Of a DNA stretch of 62,244 nt, positions 53,292-62,228 are shown in pieces (the first letter of the stretch is position 1; each line of letters begins with the position of its first letter). A model generated the notes under the pieces. The model searched no databases. It had not been told where the DNA came from and saw only the letters and a program-made list of their open reading frames with translations. This stretch comes from Rhodospirillales bacterium URHD0017. Its GTDB lineage: Bacteria; Pseudomonadota; Alphaproteobacteria; Reyranellales; Reyranellaceae. Position numbers and translations under genes: made by a program. The stretch lies in assembly GCA_900110395.1 (NCBI GenBank), contig FODP01000018.1, positions 1-62,244 of the forward strand, read 5' to 3'.

Positions 53292-54221
53292 TCAGGAGAA
53301 CAGGATGGTCGACAGCCGCTTGCGGCCGTCGACGGCGAGCGGGTCGGTGAAGCCCAGCGCCTCGAAGAACTTCAGGAGCTGCTGGCGCGCGGCCTCCTCG
53401 TTCCACTTGCGGTCGGCCTTGATCATGGCGAGCAGCTCGTCGATCGCTTCCTGGCGCTGGTTGCCGGCCCAGTAGGCCATGGCGAGGTCGAGCCGCGCCT
53501 GCATGTCCTTGGGATCGGCGGCGGCCTTGGCCTTCAGGTCGTCGACCGGGCCTGCTTCCTTGGCCTTCTCGGCAAGGTCGAGCGAGGCCTGCACGGCCAC
53601 GACCTCGGCGTTGGTCTTGTCCTTGGCCTCGACCTGGGCGAGCAGTTCCCTGGCCTGCTCGGCGTCGCCGGTCTGCAGGTTGTAACGCGCGAGGCCGGCC
53701 AGCGCGGTGACGTTCTTCGGATCGGCGCCCAGGATCTCGCTGTAGATGCGCGCGGCGAGGTCCTGGTCGTTCTGCGCGACGGCGGCCTTGGCGTGCTCCA
53801 GCAGCTCGGCGAGCTCGTCGCCGCCGCCGCCCGCCGCGCCGCCGGACGCCTCCACCAGGCGATCGACGAACTGCTTGACCTGGCTCTCGGGTACCGCGCC
53901 CATGAAGCCGTCCACGGGGCGGCCGCCGAAGAAGGCGTAGACCGCCGGGATCGACTGGATGCGCAACTGCTGGGCCAGCATCTGGTTCTGGTCGATGTTG
54001 ATCTTGACCAGCTTGACCGCGCCGTTGGCCGCCTTGACGACCTTTTCGATCGCCGGCTGCAACTGCTTGCACGGCCCGCACCACGGCGCCCAGAAGTCGA
54101 CGATCACCGGGACGGTGCGCGAGGCTTCGAGCACGTCCTTGGCGAATTTGGTCTGGTCGCTGTCCTTGATGAGATCGGCGGGGGCAGCCTGCGGCGCGGC
54201 GCCCTTCAGCATCGGTTCCAT
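53292..54221 (-). CDS. Thioredoxin-TPR protein, CnoX/YbbN-like
   Basis: A 309-residue cytoplasmic chaperedoxin. The thioredoxin domain (about 20-130) carries VDFWAPWCGPCKQL with Cys48 and Cys51, so unlike E. coli CnoX it has a complete CxxC. A glycine-rich linker (GGAAGGGGDE) leads to a TPR region (about 135-290) with NVTALAGLARYNLQTGD and MQARLDLAMAYWAGNQRQEAIDELL. The C-terminus ends DGRKRLSTILFS, as in the family. It is thought to protect proteins from oxidation and hand them to GroEL or DnaK. Lead gene of the thioredoxin-LON unit. Confidence 0.94.
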   Translation of the reverse strand: MEPMLKGAAPQAAPADLIKDSDQTKFAKDVLEASRTVPVIVDFWAPWCGPCKQLQPAIEKVVKAANGAVKLVKINIDQNQMLAQQLRIQSIPAVYAFFGGRPVDGFMGAVPESQVKQFVDRLVEASGGAAGGGGDELAELLEHAKAAVAQNDQDLAARIYSEILGADPKNVTALAGLARYNLQTGDAEQARELLAQVEAKDKTNAEVVAVQASLDLAEKAKEAGPVDDLKAKAAADPKDMQARLDLAMAYWAGNQRQEAIDELLAMIKADRKWNEEAARQQLLKFFEALGFTDPLAVDGRKRLSTILFS

Positions 54222-54340
54222 GGATCCTCGAACGGGGGGAATTTGCGTTGCCCCGCAATGTGGCCTCCGCTCCCCGGGGGCGCAAGGGGGCGGGATTCGG
54301 CGCGAATTCCCTCCGGAATTCGTAGGAATCTCCTCGGAGT

Positions 54341-54431
54341 CCTCTCCCCCGTTAGGGGGAGAGGCTAGGTGAGGGGGCATCGACGGGTGTAACCCCCTCA
54401 CCCAACCTCTCCCCCTAGCGGGGGAGAGGAG
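54341..54431. repeat. CCTCTCCCCC-type palindromic repeat (family R3, copy A)
   Basis: It begins with a small hairpin CCTCTCCCCC/GGGGGAGAGG and GTGAGGGGG. After an unpaired centre come CCCCCTCAC and CCTCTCCCCC/GGGGGAGAGG again, so the whole element is also palindromic. It lies between the CnoX-like gene's promoter region and the YyaL-like stop. Confidence 0.88.
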
Positions 54432-54454
54432 CCTGAGGCGGTGATCGAGACGGT

Positions 54455-56230
54455 TTACCGATCGTCGACCTTCGCCGCGATCCGATGAACCTCATCCGCC
54501 GTGAAGACCGGGATCGAGCAGGCGCCGTTGGCGCAGGCGAAGGCGGCGGCCTCGGGCAGCTCCGGATACTCGACATCGGCCGCCGGCAGCGGGCCCTCGC
54601 GGCGGTCGAGCCATTCGAGGCGGAAGTAGCGGGTGGGATAGGTCCGGGCGGCCGCGTAGAGGGCGCGCGCGGCAGGATCGTCCTTGGCGCCGACAATGGT
54701 GATGTGGGCGGGCTCGCGCGAAAGCTCGCGGTCGGCCAGCAGGGCGCCGGGCGCGACCAGGTCTTCCTCGGCGAGCGCGATCAGGTAGCGCATGCCGTGC
54801 TCGGCCGCGTCCTTGAAGGCGGGCCGCGCCGATGCGCGCGCCAGCAGATTAAGCAGCCGGACCGCGGCCACGTTCTCGTCGAGCTGCTTCACGGGCTTCG
54901 CCAGCACGCCCTTCGCGCCGGGCTCGGGCGCGCGCACCATGAAGCCACCCGACGGATCGCGATGATCGCGCACGATCACCTCGCCGAGCTCGACCGCCAC
55001 GCTGAGGTAGCGGCGCTCGGCCGTGCTGCGGTAGAGCGCCAGCGCCGCCTCGGCCATCGACAGCGTGTCGCCGAGATGGGTGTCGTCGTCGCTGGCGCGG
55101 GCATGGCCGAAGCCGCCGTTGGGCGCGCGGCGCTCGGCCACCACCCAGTCGAAGGCGCGGACGGCAGCGTCGATCAGGGCCTGCTCGCCGGTGACGTCGT
55201 AGAGCGCGGCGAGGCTCGCGATCGCCCAGCCGTTCTCGCGCGCATAGGCGTTGCGGTCGATCGGCGGTTGCGGGCCGGCGCGGCGCTCGGAGTCTGTCCT
55301 GGCGTAGAAGACATCGCCGTGCAGCGCCGGGCCGGCATCGGCGTCCTGGCTGGTGTAAAAGGCGCCGTTGGGGGCACGCATGAAATCCATCAGCCAGCGG
55401 GCGATGTCGCGCGCCGCGGCGAGGTCGGCGGGATCGCCGCTGATCTGCCAGGCCAGCACATAGGCGCGCACGGCGTCGCGCTGGATGTTCAGGAGCTTCT
55501 CGAAGTGGGGGCCCGACCAGTCGAGCTTGTCGGAATACTGGAACATGCCGCCCCATACCGGGTCGATCAGCCGGCGCGCGCCGCCGAGCGTGCGGGCCGA
55601 CATCTCGCGCCACGCCTCGGGCTCGGCATTGCGCTGCAGGGCGCGGCCGCGCTCCAGCACCCATTCGAGCGTGTCGCCATGGATGAAGCGGTGGGTGTCG
55701 CCGAAGCCGCCATTGGTCTTGTCGTAGCTTTTCTGCAGCAAGGCTTCCGTGCTGGCGCGGCGCTCCGCCGAGAGCGCGACGGCGTTGGGATCGACCGCGG
55801 CGCCGGCGGTGTAGCTCTGCAATGCCGAGGGGTCTTCGATGACGGCGGCCAACAGCTTGGTGAACAGATCGGGCGGGATGTAGCCGCGGCGCTTGAAAAT
55901 CTCGTTGCCGTCCTTGTCGAGCATGATGGTGGCGGGCCAACCCCAGTTCTCGTAGCGGTAGGACAGCGCGGGGTCGGAATCCTGGTCGACGCGCACGGCG
56001 ATGAACTTCTCGGCGATGCGTTGCTGGATGGCGGGATCGCGATAGGTCGTGCGCTCCATGACGTGGCACCAGTGGCACCACACGGCGGCCATGTGCAGCA
56101 GGATGTACTTGTCCTCGCGAGCAGCCCGATCGAACAGGGCGGGGTCCCACCTGGCCCACGGCAGCGCAGGGGTCTCGGCCCGGGTCGGCAGGGCAATGAC
56201 GAGCAGGAGCAGGGCGAGGAGGCGGCGCAT
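54455..56230 (-). CDS. YyaL/SPATA20-like thioredoxin-domain protein (DUF255)
   Basis: A 591-residue protein with an N-terminal signal peptide (RRLLALLLLVIALPTRA). The thioredoxin-like domain has AVWCHWCHVMERTTYRD with Cys52 and Cys55. An (alpha/alpha)6 glycosidase-like barrel follows, with blocks such as GGMFQYSDKLDWSGPHFEK, DADAGPALHGDVFY and RENGWAIASLAALYD. The family is conserved from bacteria to man, but its role is unclear. Unusually for this family the protein appears to be exported, and the C-terminal ACANGACSIPV may form a second cysteine pair. It is close upstream of repeat R3 and 20 bases downstream of DUF962. Confidence 0.92.
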   Translation of the reverse strand: MRRLLALLLLVIALPTRAETPALPWARWDPALFDRAAREDKYILLHMAAVWCHWCHVMERTTYRDPAIQQRIAEKFIAVRVDQDSDPALSYRYENWGWPATIMLDKDGNEIFKRRGYIPPDLFTKLLAAVIEDPSALQSYTAGAAVDPNAVALSAERRASTEALLQKSYDKTNGGFGDTHRFIHGDTLEWVLERGRALQRNAEPEAWREMSARTLGGARRLIDPVWGGMFQYSDKLDWSGPHFEKLLNIQRDAVRAYVLAWQISGDPADLAAARDIARWLMDFMRAPNGAFYTSQDADAGPALHGDVFYARTDSERRAGPQPPIDRNAYARENGWAIASLAALYDVTGEQALIDAAVRAFDWVVAERRAPNGGFGHARASDDDTHLGDTLSMAEAALALYRSTAERRYLSVAVELGEVIVRDHRDPSGGFMVRAPEPGAKGVLAKPVKQLDENVAAVRLLNLLARASARPAFKDAAEHGMRYLIALAEEDLVAPGALLADRELSREPAHITIVGAKDDPAARALYAAARTYPTRYFRLEWLDRREGPLPAADVEYPELPEAAAFACANGACSIPVFTADEVHRIAAKVDDR

Positions 56231-56250
56231 GCCCTCTCTACGCCCGGCGG

Positions 56251-56580
56251 TCAGCCGCGGATTTGGTACTTCATCAATTCGTTACCGAGCCGGCCGGACA
56301 GCCACAGGCCGCACATGCGGTAGTCGCTGATCAGCGACCAGAACGGCGCCTGGAAGGTCGCGGGTCTGTTCTTCTCGATGAAGAAGTGGCTGAACCAGGC
56401 GAAGGCGTAGCCGAACACCGGCACGGCCAGCAGCCACCACCAGTTCTGGGTGGCGACCGCCCAGACGAGCACCAGGGTCGAGGCGATGGTGCCGACGTAG
56501 TGGATGCTGCGCGTCGTCGGCTTGGCGTGCTCACGCAGATAGAACGGCCAGAACTCGGCATAGGTGCGATGGATGGCCAT
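56251..56580 (-). CDS. DUF962 (Mpo1-like) membrane protein
   Basis: A 109-residue protein. The N-terminal motif is FYLREHAKPTTRSIHYVGT, then two membrane segments (about 28-48 and 50-66), and the family's AWFSHFFIEKNRPATFQAPFWSL block with DYRM. Yeast Mpo1, in the same family, is an iron-dependent dioxygenase that alpha-oxidises phytosphingosine-derived 2-hydroxy fatty acids; the conserved histidines here agree with that. The bacterial function is unproven. It lies 20 bases upstream of the YyaL-like gene on the same strand. Confidence 0.92.
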   Translation of the reverse strand: MAIHRTYAEFWPFYLREHAKPTTRSIHYVGTIASTLVLVWAVATQNWWWLLAVPVFGYAFAWFSHFFIEKNRPATFQAPFWSLISDYRMCGLWLSGRLGNELMKYQIRG

Positions 56581-56622
56581 GACTCAATTATACGTCGAAG
56601 TGACGGCTTTCACCTACATCAC

Positions 56623-56750
56623 TCATGTTCCTCTCCCCCCCGATAGCCCCCCTTCGCTCCTGCGGAGCTTCGGAGGACCTGGATCGGGCTTGCCGCTAAA
56701 GCCACCGAAGCTGCACCGCAGCGTAGGTGGCTAGGGGGAGAGGAGCATGA
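56623..56750. repeat. CCTCTCCCCC-ended repeat with extra inner arms (family R3, copy C)
   Basis: The ends TCATGTTCCTCTCCCCC and GGGGGAGAGGAGCATGA are inverted copies and match the ends of the copy at 62126-62228. The interior differs: it contains a further imperfect inverted repeat (TGCGGAGCTTCGG against CCGAAGCTGCACCGCA). Confidence 0.75.
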
Positions 56751-56767
56751 ACGGGGGAGGGAGCGCA

Positions 56768-57172
56768 TCAAGCCTTTGGCGGCGCTCCGAGGAGGTCCCA
56801 CTTGTTGCCCGCGATATCGAGGAAGACAGCGACCCGGCCATAGGCCTCCGTGCGCGGAGGCTTGGAGAAGGGGACGCCCGCGGCCACCATGCGCTCATAG
56901 GCGGCGTCGAAATCGTCGACCTGCAGGAAGAAGCCGACGCGGCCGGCGAACTGGTTGCCGACGATGCGCTCCTGCTCCTCGCCGTCCGCCCTGGCGAGCA
57001 GGATGCCGGAGGCGGCGCCGGGCGGGCGCACCACCACCCAGCGTTTGGGCCGTCCGTCATTGGTAAGCGCGGACACATCCTCGACGAGCTCAAAACCAAG
57101 GACGCGGACGAAGAAGTCGATCGCCGGGTCGTATTCCTTCACGACAAGGGCGACGAGGCTGAGATGCGACAT
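56768..57172 (-). CDS. VOC-family (glyoxalase-like) protein
   Basis: A 134-residue protein with two beta-alpha-beta-beta-beta modules of the vicinal-oxygen-chelate fold: LVALVVKEYDPAIDFFVRVLGFELVED and VGFFLQVDDFDAAYERMVAAGVPF, ending VFLDIAGNKWDLLG. Metal ligands of true glyoxalases are not all evident, and the final Glu is replaced (NKWDL), so it may bind a ligand or act in resistance rather than as glyoxalase I. The ATG is one base after the CoA-transferase stop (TAGGATG), so the three genes form one unit. Confidence 0.9.
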   Translation of the reverse strand: MSHLSLVALVVKEYDPAIDFFVRVLGFELVEDVSALTNDGRPKRWVVVRPPGAASGILLARADGEEQERIVGNQFAGRVGFFLQVDDFDAAYERMVAAGVPFSKPPRTEAYGRVAVFLDIAGNKWDLLGAPPKA

Positions 57173-57173
57173 C

Positions 57174-58391
57174 CTAGCCAAGCGCTCCTGACTTTCTGAG
57201 CGCGTCGATCTCGGTGGCGGCGAACCCTGCTTCGCGCAGGATCTCCTCATTGTGCTGGCCGACCGTGGGCGGCGGCCCTGCCTTCCGCGGCTGGGCGAAT
57301 CCCAGGCGGATCGGGTTGTTCACCGTGCGCGGCACGTCGGGATTGGTCGTCTCGGCAAAGATGCCGGCGTGCTGGGCCTGCTCGTCCTCGACGACGTCCG
57401 CCAGCCGGCCGATGACGCCGAAGGGAATGCCGGTGCCGGCGAAGGTCTGCTCCCACTCGGCGTAGGTCCTGGCCGCGAAGACCGGCATCAGCTCCTTCAC
57501 GAGCTCGAGCGATCGCGCGCGGCGGTCGGCGCGCTCGGTGAAGCGCGGATCCGCGGCGAGATCAGGCCGCTCGATCGCCTTGCACAGGACCGGCCACAGC
57601 CGGTCGTCGCGCACCAGCAGGAGCTGCAGCCAGCGATCGTCCTTGGTGCGGTAGAGATTAGTCAGCGCATTGCGCGGCTTGTCGGGCGACTGGCGCGGCG
57701 GCAGGTCGGCGCCGACCAGGGCGCCCGCGGCCGAGGTGCCGTTGGACCAGACGCCGTTGGCGTAGAGCGAGGTGCCGACCCAGCTGCCCTTGCCGGTGCG
57801 GTCGCGTTGGCGCAGGCCGAGCAGGATGGCGGCGACCAGGGTCATCGCCGTGGCGCGATCGCCTTGCGCCGGCAGCGACAGGCCGGGCGGGCCGCCTTCG
57901 TAGCGCGCCAGATCGAGGATGCCGGAGCGGCCGAAATAGGCGGTGACGTCAAAGCCCGGCCGGTCGCGGTCGGGGCCGGTCTCGCCATAGCCGGTGAGCG
58001 AGCAGTAGACGAGGCGCGGATTGATGGACTCGATGTCTTCCCAGCGGAGTTTCAGTCGCTCGCGCGCCGGCGGCGGAAAATTCACGATCATGACGTCGGC
58101 GCGCCCGATCAACCGCTCGAGCACCGGCCGCGCGCTGTCGTTCTTGAGGTCGAGCGCCAGCGAGCGTTTTAGGCGCCCATCGAGCTGCCAGGGGAAGTTC
58201 CTGTCGCTCGGCGGGTAGCTTGCGTTCCTGAAACTGTTGCGATGCGGATCGCCATCGCCCGGCGGTTCGATCTTGATCACGTCGGCGCCGAAGTCGGCCA
58301 GGACGACCGCCGCGGCCGGTGCGGCGATGAACGAGCTGACGTCAAGGACGACGACCCCGCTCAGCGGCCCGGGGAGTGGGGGGTCGCTCAT
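57174..58391 (-). CDS. CaiB/BaiF (class III) CoA-transferase, copy 2
   Basis: A 405-residue class III CoA-transferase. The N-terminal LDVSSFIAAPAAAVVLADFGADVIKIE block, the LDLKNDSARPVLERLI segment, and GYGETGPDRDRPGFDVTAYFGRSG with the catalytic Asp of the family (GFD) are present. GSWVGTSLYANGVWSNG and NLYRTKDDRWLQL follow. The enzyme shifts CoA between two organic acids through aspartyl anhydride intermediates. It is a paralogue of the preceding gene and overlaps it (ATGA). Such paired copies may form a heterodimer. Substrates unknown. Confidence 0.94.
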   Translation of the reverse strand: MSDPPLPGPLSGVVVLDVSSFIAAPAAAVVLADFGADVIKIEPPGDGDPHRNSFRNASYPPSDRNFPWQLDGRLKRSLALDLKNDSARPVLERLIGRADVMIVNFPPPARERLKLRWEDIESINPRLVYCSLTGYGETGPDRDRPGFDVTAYFGRSGILDLARYEGGPPGLSLPAQGDRATAMTLVAAILLGLRQRDRTGKGSWVGTSLYANGVWSNGTSAAGALVGADLPPRQSPDKPRNALTNLYRTKDDRWLQLLLVRDDRLWPVLCKAIERPDLAADPRFTERADRRARSLELVKELMPVFAARTYAEWEQTFAGTGIPFGVIGRLADVVEDEQAQHAGIFAETTNPDVPRTVNNPIRLGFAQPRKAGPPPTVGQHNEEILREAGFAATEIDALRKSGALG

Positions 58392-59599
58392 GGCACGGCA
58401 CCGCTCTTGTGCAAGGCTGCGATCTCGTCGGGCGACAGCCCGGCTTCGGCCAGGACCTCGTCGCTGTGCTGGCCGAGCGCCGGTGCAGGATGGGCCGTCC
58501 GTTGTTCGGCAAAGCTGAGGCGAATGGGGTTGGCGAGCGTCTTGGGCATCTCGGCGATGGCGGTGTCGACGACCGCGCCGCAGGCCACCGCCTGCTGGTC
58601 GTCGGGCACGTCCTGCGGCCGGCTGATGACGCCGAAGGTGATGCCGTGCGCCGCCATGGTCTTGCGCCAGTGCTCGTAATCGTGCGTCGCGAAGGCGGCG
58701 CTCAGGATGGCGGCGAGATCGCCCGAGCGCTTGCGGCGATCTTCGACCGTGGCGAAGCGCGGGTCGTCTGCCAGCTCGGGCCGGCCGATGGTGGCGCAGA
58801 CGCCGGGCCACATCTTGTCCTCGCGCACGATGGTGAGCTGCAGCCAGCGATCGTCGCCAGTGCGATAGATATTGCCCAGCGCCGAGCGCGGCCGGTCGGG
58901 CGGCGGGCGGTGCGGCAGGTAGGCGCCGACCAGGGCGGCCTGGGCGACGACGCCGCACGACCACAGGCCGTTGCCGAGCAGCGACGTGCCGACCCACGAG
59001 CCCTCGCCGGTCTTCATGCGCTGCATCAGCCCCATCAGGATCGCCGAGACCAAGGCCATGGCGGTCGCGCGATCGCCCTGCGCCGGCACCGGCACGCCGG
59101 GCGGCCCGTCTTCGTAGCGTTGCGCGTCGAGAAGGCCGGACCGGGCGAAGTAGGCGGTGGCGTCGAAGCCCGGGCGGTCGCGGTCGGGGCCCGCTTCGCC
59201 GTAGCCGGTGAGCGAGGCATAGACCAGCTTCGGGTTCACTCGTTTCACATCCTCGTAGCCGAGCTTGAGCTTGTTGCGCACCAGCGGCGGGAAGTTGCAG
59301 ATCAGCACGTCCGAGAGGGCGATCAGCCGGTCGAGCGCGGAGCGACCGTCGGGCTTCTTGAGGTCGAGCACGATCGAGCGCTTGTTGCGCGAGTCCATGT
59401 GCCAGGGATAGTTGACCGCGCCTTTCGGGTAGTTCGACGAATCGTGCATGATGCGGCGGTTGGGATCGCCGTCGGGCCCTTCGACCTTGATCACGTCGGC
59501 GCCCCAGTCGCCCAGGACCACCGCCGCGGCGGGGGCGGCGATGAACGAACTGATATCCAGTACGCGCAATCCTGCCATCGGCAGGCCAGGTTCGGTCAT
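58388..59599 (-). CDS. CaiB/BaiF (class III) CoA-transferase, copy 1
   Basis: A 403-residue class III CoA-transferase with the same block order as its neighbour: LDISSFIAAPAAAVVLGDWGADVIKVE, LDLKKPDGRSALDRLI, GYGEAGPDRDRPGFDATAYFARSG (catalytic Asp in GFD) and NIYRTGDDRWLQL. Similarity to copy 2 runs end to end, so the pair arose by tandem duplication. It is the first gene of a three-gene minus-strand unit with copy 2 and the VOC protein, and diverges from the sulfatase gene across about 110 bases. Confidence 0.94.
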   Translation of the reverse strand: MTEPGLPMAGLRVLDISSFIAAPAAAVVLGDWGADVIKVEGPDGDPNRRIMHDSSNYPKGAVNYPWHMDSRNKRSIVLDLKKPDGRSALDRLIALSDVLICNFPPLVRNKLKLGYEDVKRVNPKLVYASLTGYGEAGPDRDRPGFDATAYFARSGLLDAQRYEDGPPGVPVPAQGDRATAMALVSAILMGLMQRMKTGEGSWVGTSLLGNGLWSCGVVAQAALVGAYLPHRPPPDRPRSALGNIYRTGDDRWLQLTIVREDKMWPGVCATIGRPELADDPRFATVEDRRKRSGDLAAILSAAFATHDYEHWRKTMAAHGITFGVISRPQDVPDDQQAVACGAVVDTAIAEMPKTLANPIRLSFAEQRTAHPAPALGQHSDEVLAEAGLSPDEIAALHKSGAVP

Positions 59600-59709
59600 T
59601 GATGGTCCCCGAGAACTCGTTCGCCCGATTAAGGGCGCGGGGCTCTGGCGTCCGTCAAGGCCGCTGGCTACGGTGTTTCGGTACGCGGCGTGCTTTGGGG
59701 GAAATCATC

Positions 59710-61116
59710 GTGGCAGGCAGGAAGAAGCCGAATTTCATCGTCGTTTTGATCGACGATCTCCGGTTCGACGAGCTCGGGATCTGCGGCCATCCCTTCATGA
59801 AGACGCCGCATATCGACCGCATCGGCCACGAGGGCGCGATGTTCACGTCGGCGTTCCACACCACGCCGCTCTGCTCGCCCAACCGCGCCTCGATCATCAC
59901 CGGGCAATACGCCAGCCGGCACGGCATCATCGACAACGTGGCGCGCGACGCCCACAGCCATCGCCTGCCCAACTATCACGGCATCCTGCAGCGCCTGGGC
60001 TACGAGACCGCCCATGTCGGCAAGTGGCACATGGGAAATTCCGGCGGGCCACGGCCGGGCTACGACCGCTGGGTGAGCTTCCCGGGACATGGCTCGATCG
60101 TCGATCCGGTGCTGAACATCGACGGCGATGAGCGCCAGCACAAAGGCTACATCACCGATCTTCTGAACGAGCACGCCGTCGAGTTCCTGCGTAAGCCTCG
60201 CAGCAAGCCGTTCGCGCTGTTCTTCGCCCACAAGGCGGTGCATCCCGACGCCTTCCAGGCGGCCGACGGCACGATCGATCTCAGCAAGGGCGGCTATCGC
60301 GTGCCCGAGCGCCATGCCGACCTCTACAAGGGCGCGCACTTCCCGCGCCGGCCCAACGCCTTGCCGCTTGCCGAGGTGGTGAAGGACAAGCCCGCCTGGA
60401 CCGAGGCCTTCCAGCTCAAGGGCAACGAGGCCTCGCGCAAGGTGCTGGACGGCATCAAGGCCGGCACCGACGAGGAGATCCGCTTGCGCGCCGCCATGAT
60501 GGCCTCGGTCGACGAGGGCATGGGCGAGGTGTTCAAGGCGCTGGAGGAGACCGGCGAGCTCGACAACACCTTCATCCTGTTCCTGGGCGACAACGGCTAC
60601 TTCTTCGGTGAGCACGGGCTCGGACCCGAGCGGCGCTTTGCCTACGAGGAAGGCATCAAGTCGCCGTTCCTGATCCGCTATCCCGCGTGGTTCAAGCCCG
60701 GCACGGTGAAGGACGACCTGGTGCTGATGCTCGATATCGCGCCGACCATCGTCGATCTCGCCGGCGGCAAGAAGGCCGACTTCGAGCACATGCAGGGCCT
60801 GTCGCTCCGGCCGATCGCCCAAGGAAACAACAAGCGCGGCAAGGCCATCCGCTCGTCCTTCATGTGCGAGTACTTCAGTGAGAACGCCATGCCGTGGCTG
60901 ATCGGCATGAGCTACAAGGCCATCCGCACCAGGCGCCACAAGTACATCCACTGGACGCAGAAGTCGCTCGACGGCGTGGAGTGCGACGAGCTCTACGATC
61001 TCAAGAGCGATCCCTATGAAATGCACAACCTGATCAACAAGCGAGGGGAACGCGCGACGGTCGCTCGATTGCGCAAGCAGCTTGCCACGCTGGTCGCGCA
61101 ATCTGTCGGACTCTAG
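59710..61116 (+). CDS. Sulfatase-family hydrolase
   Basis: A 468-residue alkaline-phosphatase-superfamily sulfatase. Metal-site aspartates are Asp15-Asp16 in VVLIDDLRF. The modification motif is CSPNR, with Cys55 the predicted formylglycine precursor and Arg59. HVGKWHMG and LFLGDNGYFFGEHG provide further metal and substrate ligands. No signal peptide is seen, so it is probably cytoplasmic, and a formylglycine-generating enzyme must be encoded elsewhere. The GTG at 59710 with GGGGAAA upstream is chosen; the open frame begins earlier but that part looks non-coding. The Bug receptor follows 10 bases later. Confidence 0.93.
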   Translation: MAGRKKPNFIVVLIDDLRFDELGICGHPFMKTPHIDRIGHEGAMFTSAFHTTPLCSPNRASIITGQYASRHGIIDNVARDAHSHRLPNYHGILQRLGYETAHVGKWHMGNSGGPRPGYDRWVSFPGHGSIVDPVLNIDGDERQHKGYITDLLNEHAVEFLRKPRSKPFALFFAHKAVHPDAFQAADGTIDLSKGGYRVPERHADLYKGAHFPRRPNALPLAEVVKDKPAWTEAFQLKGNEASRKVLDGIKAGTDEEIRLRAAMMASVDEGMGEVFKALEETGELDNTFILFLGDNGYFFGEHGLGPERRFAYEEGIKSPFLIRYPAWFKPGTVKDDLVLMLDIAPTIVDLAGGKKADFEHMQGLSLRPIAQGNNKRGKAIRSSFMCEYFSENAMPWLIGMSYKAIRTRRHKYIHWTQKSLDGVECDELYDLKSDPYEMHNLINKRGERATVARLRKQLATLVAQSVGL

Positions 61117-61126
61117 GAGGCCCGCC

Positions 61127-62098
61127 ATGCTGACAAAGAGAGCGTTCCTTGTCGCGTCGTTGGCCGTTGCGACGGGTGCCGCGCGTGCCCAGGCCTATCC
61201 TGCCAAGTCGATCCGCCTGATCGTGCCGCTGGCGCCCGGCGCCACCGCCGACATCGTGGCGCGCATCTTTGCCGAGGAGCTGGGCAAGTCGCTGGGCCAG
61301 ACCGTCGTGGTCGACAACAAGACCGGCGCCGGCGGCACCATCGCCACCGCCGAGGCGGCGCGCGCGCCGGCCGATGGCTACACGGTGGCGCTGGTGAGCC
61401 AGGGTACGCTGGTCTTCAACATGGGGCTCTACAAGGCGCCGGGCTACGATTCGCTGAAGGACCTGGCGCCGGTGGCGGTGAGCGGCGGCGTTTCAAACGT
61501 GCTGATCGTGCATCCCGACAATCCGGCCAAGACGGTCGACGATGTGCTGGCGCAAGCACGCGCCAAGCCCGGCCAGCTCACCTTCTCCTCGGGTGGCGTC
61601 GGCACCAGCCATCACATGTCGGGCGTGCTTCTGGAGATGCGGACCGGCGTGAAGCTGCAGCACGTGCCCTACCGCGCCACGCCGGCCGCCATCCAGGCGG
61701 TGGCCAACGGCGAAGTGACCATGGGCCTGTTCAACACGCCGACGGTCATCGGCCTGATCAAGGGCGGCAAGCTCAAGGCCATCGCCGTCACCAGCGAGAA
61801 GCGCTCGGACCTGCTGCCCGAGGTGCCGACCATGATCGAATCGGGCGTGAAGGACTACGTCGTGAACACCTGGATGGGCTACGCCGTCCCGGCCGGCACG
61901 CCCGAGCCGGTGGTCGGCAAGCTCAACGCCGAGCTGAACCGCATCGGCCAGGTGCCGGCCGTGCGCGAGAAGATGCTGGCCCAGGGCATCGAGATGCTGC
62001 CGCCGGAATCGCCCGCCCAAGCCCAGAAGCTGGTGCGCGACGACCTGACGCTGTGGCTGCCCATCATCAAGGCGTCGGGGGCGTCGGCGGATCAGTAG
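61127..62098 (+). CDS. Bug-family TTT substrate-binding protein
   Basis: A 323-residue periplasmic receptor of the TctC family. A signal peptide covers residues 1-22 (LTKRAFLVASLAVATGAARAQA). The pocket loops are LAPGATADIVAR, VVVDNKTGAGGTI and APADGYTV, and SSGGVGTSHHMSGVLLEM lines the cleft. AGGAGG lies eight bases upstream of the ATG. It is cotranscribed with the sulfatase, suggesting it scavenges an organic acid or a product of sulfate-ester cleavage. Membrane subunits are absent from the window. It is distinct from the receptor at 1270-2250. Confidence 0.95.
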   Translation: MLTKRAFLVASLAVATGAARAQAYPAKSIRLIVPLAPGATADIVARIFAEELGKSLGQTVVVDNKTGAGGTIATAEAARAPADGYTVALVSQGTLVFNMGLYKAPGYDSLKDLAPVAVSGGVSNVLIVHPDNPAKTVDDVLAQARAKPGQLTFSSGGVGTSHHMSGVLLEMRTGVKLQHVPYRATPAAIQAVANGEVTMGLFNTPTVIGLIKGGKLKAIAVTSEKRSDLLPEVPTMIESGVKDYVVNTWMGYAVPAGTPEPVVGKLNAELNRIGQVPAVREKMLAQGIEMLPPESPAQAQKLVRDDLTLWLPIIKASGASADQ

Positions 62099-62125
62099 GC
62101 TGTCGCGACATCGCCTCGTACCTCC

Positions 62126-62228
62126 TCATGTTCCTCTCCCCCGCTAGGGGGAGAGGCTAGGTGAGGGGGAATCGACGTGCGCCGCCCCCCCACCCCCCCC
62201 CTCCCCCCAGCGGGGGAGAGGAGCATGA
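62126..62228. repeat. CCTCTCCCCC-type palindromic repeat (family R3, copy B)
   Basis: The ends TCATGTTCCTCTCCCCC and GGGGGAGAGGAGCATGA are inverted. The left half matches copy A at 54341, while the right half has decayed into C-runs. Position after the Bug receptor suggests a transcript-end role. Confidence 0.85.
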
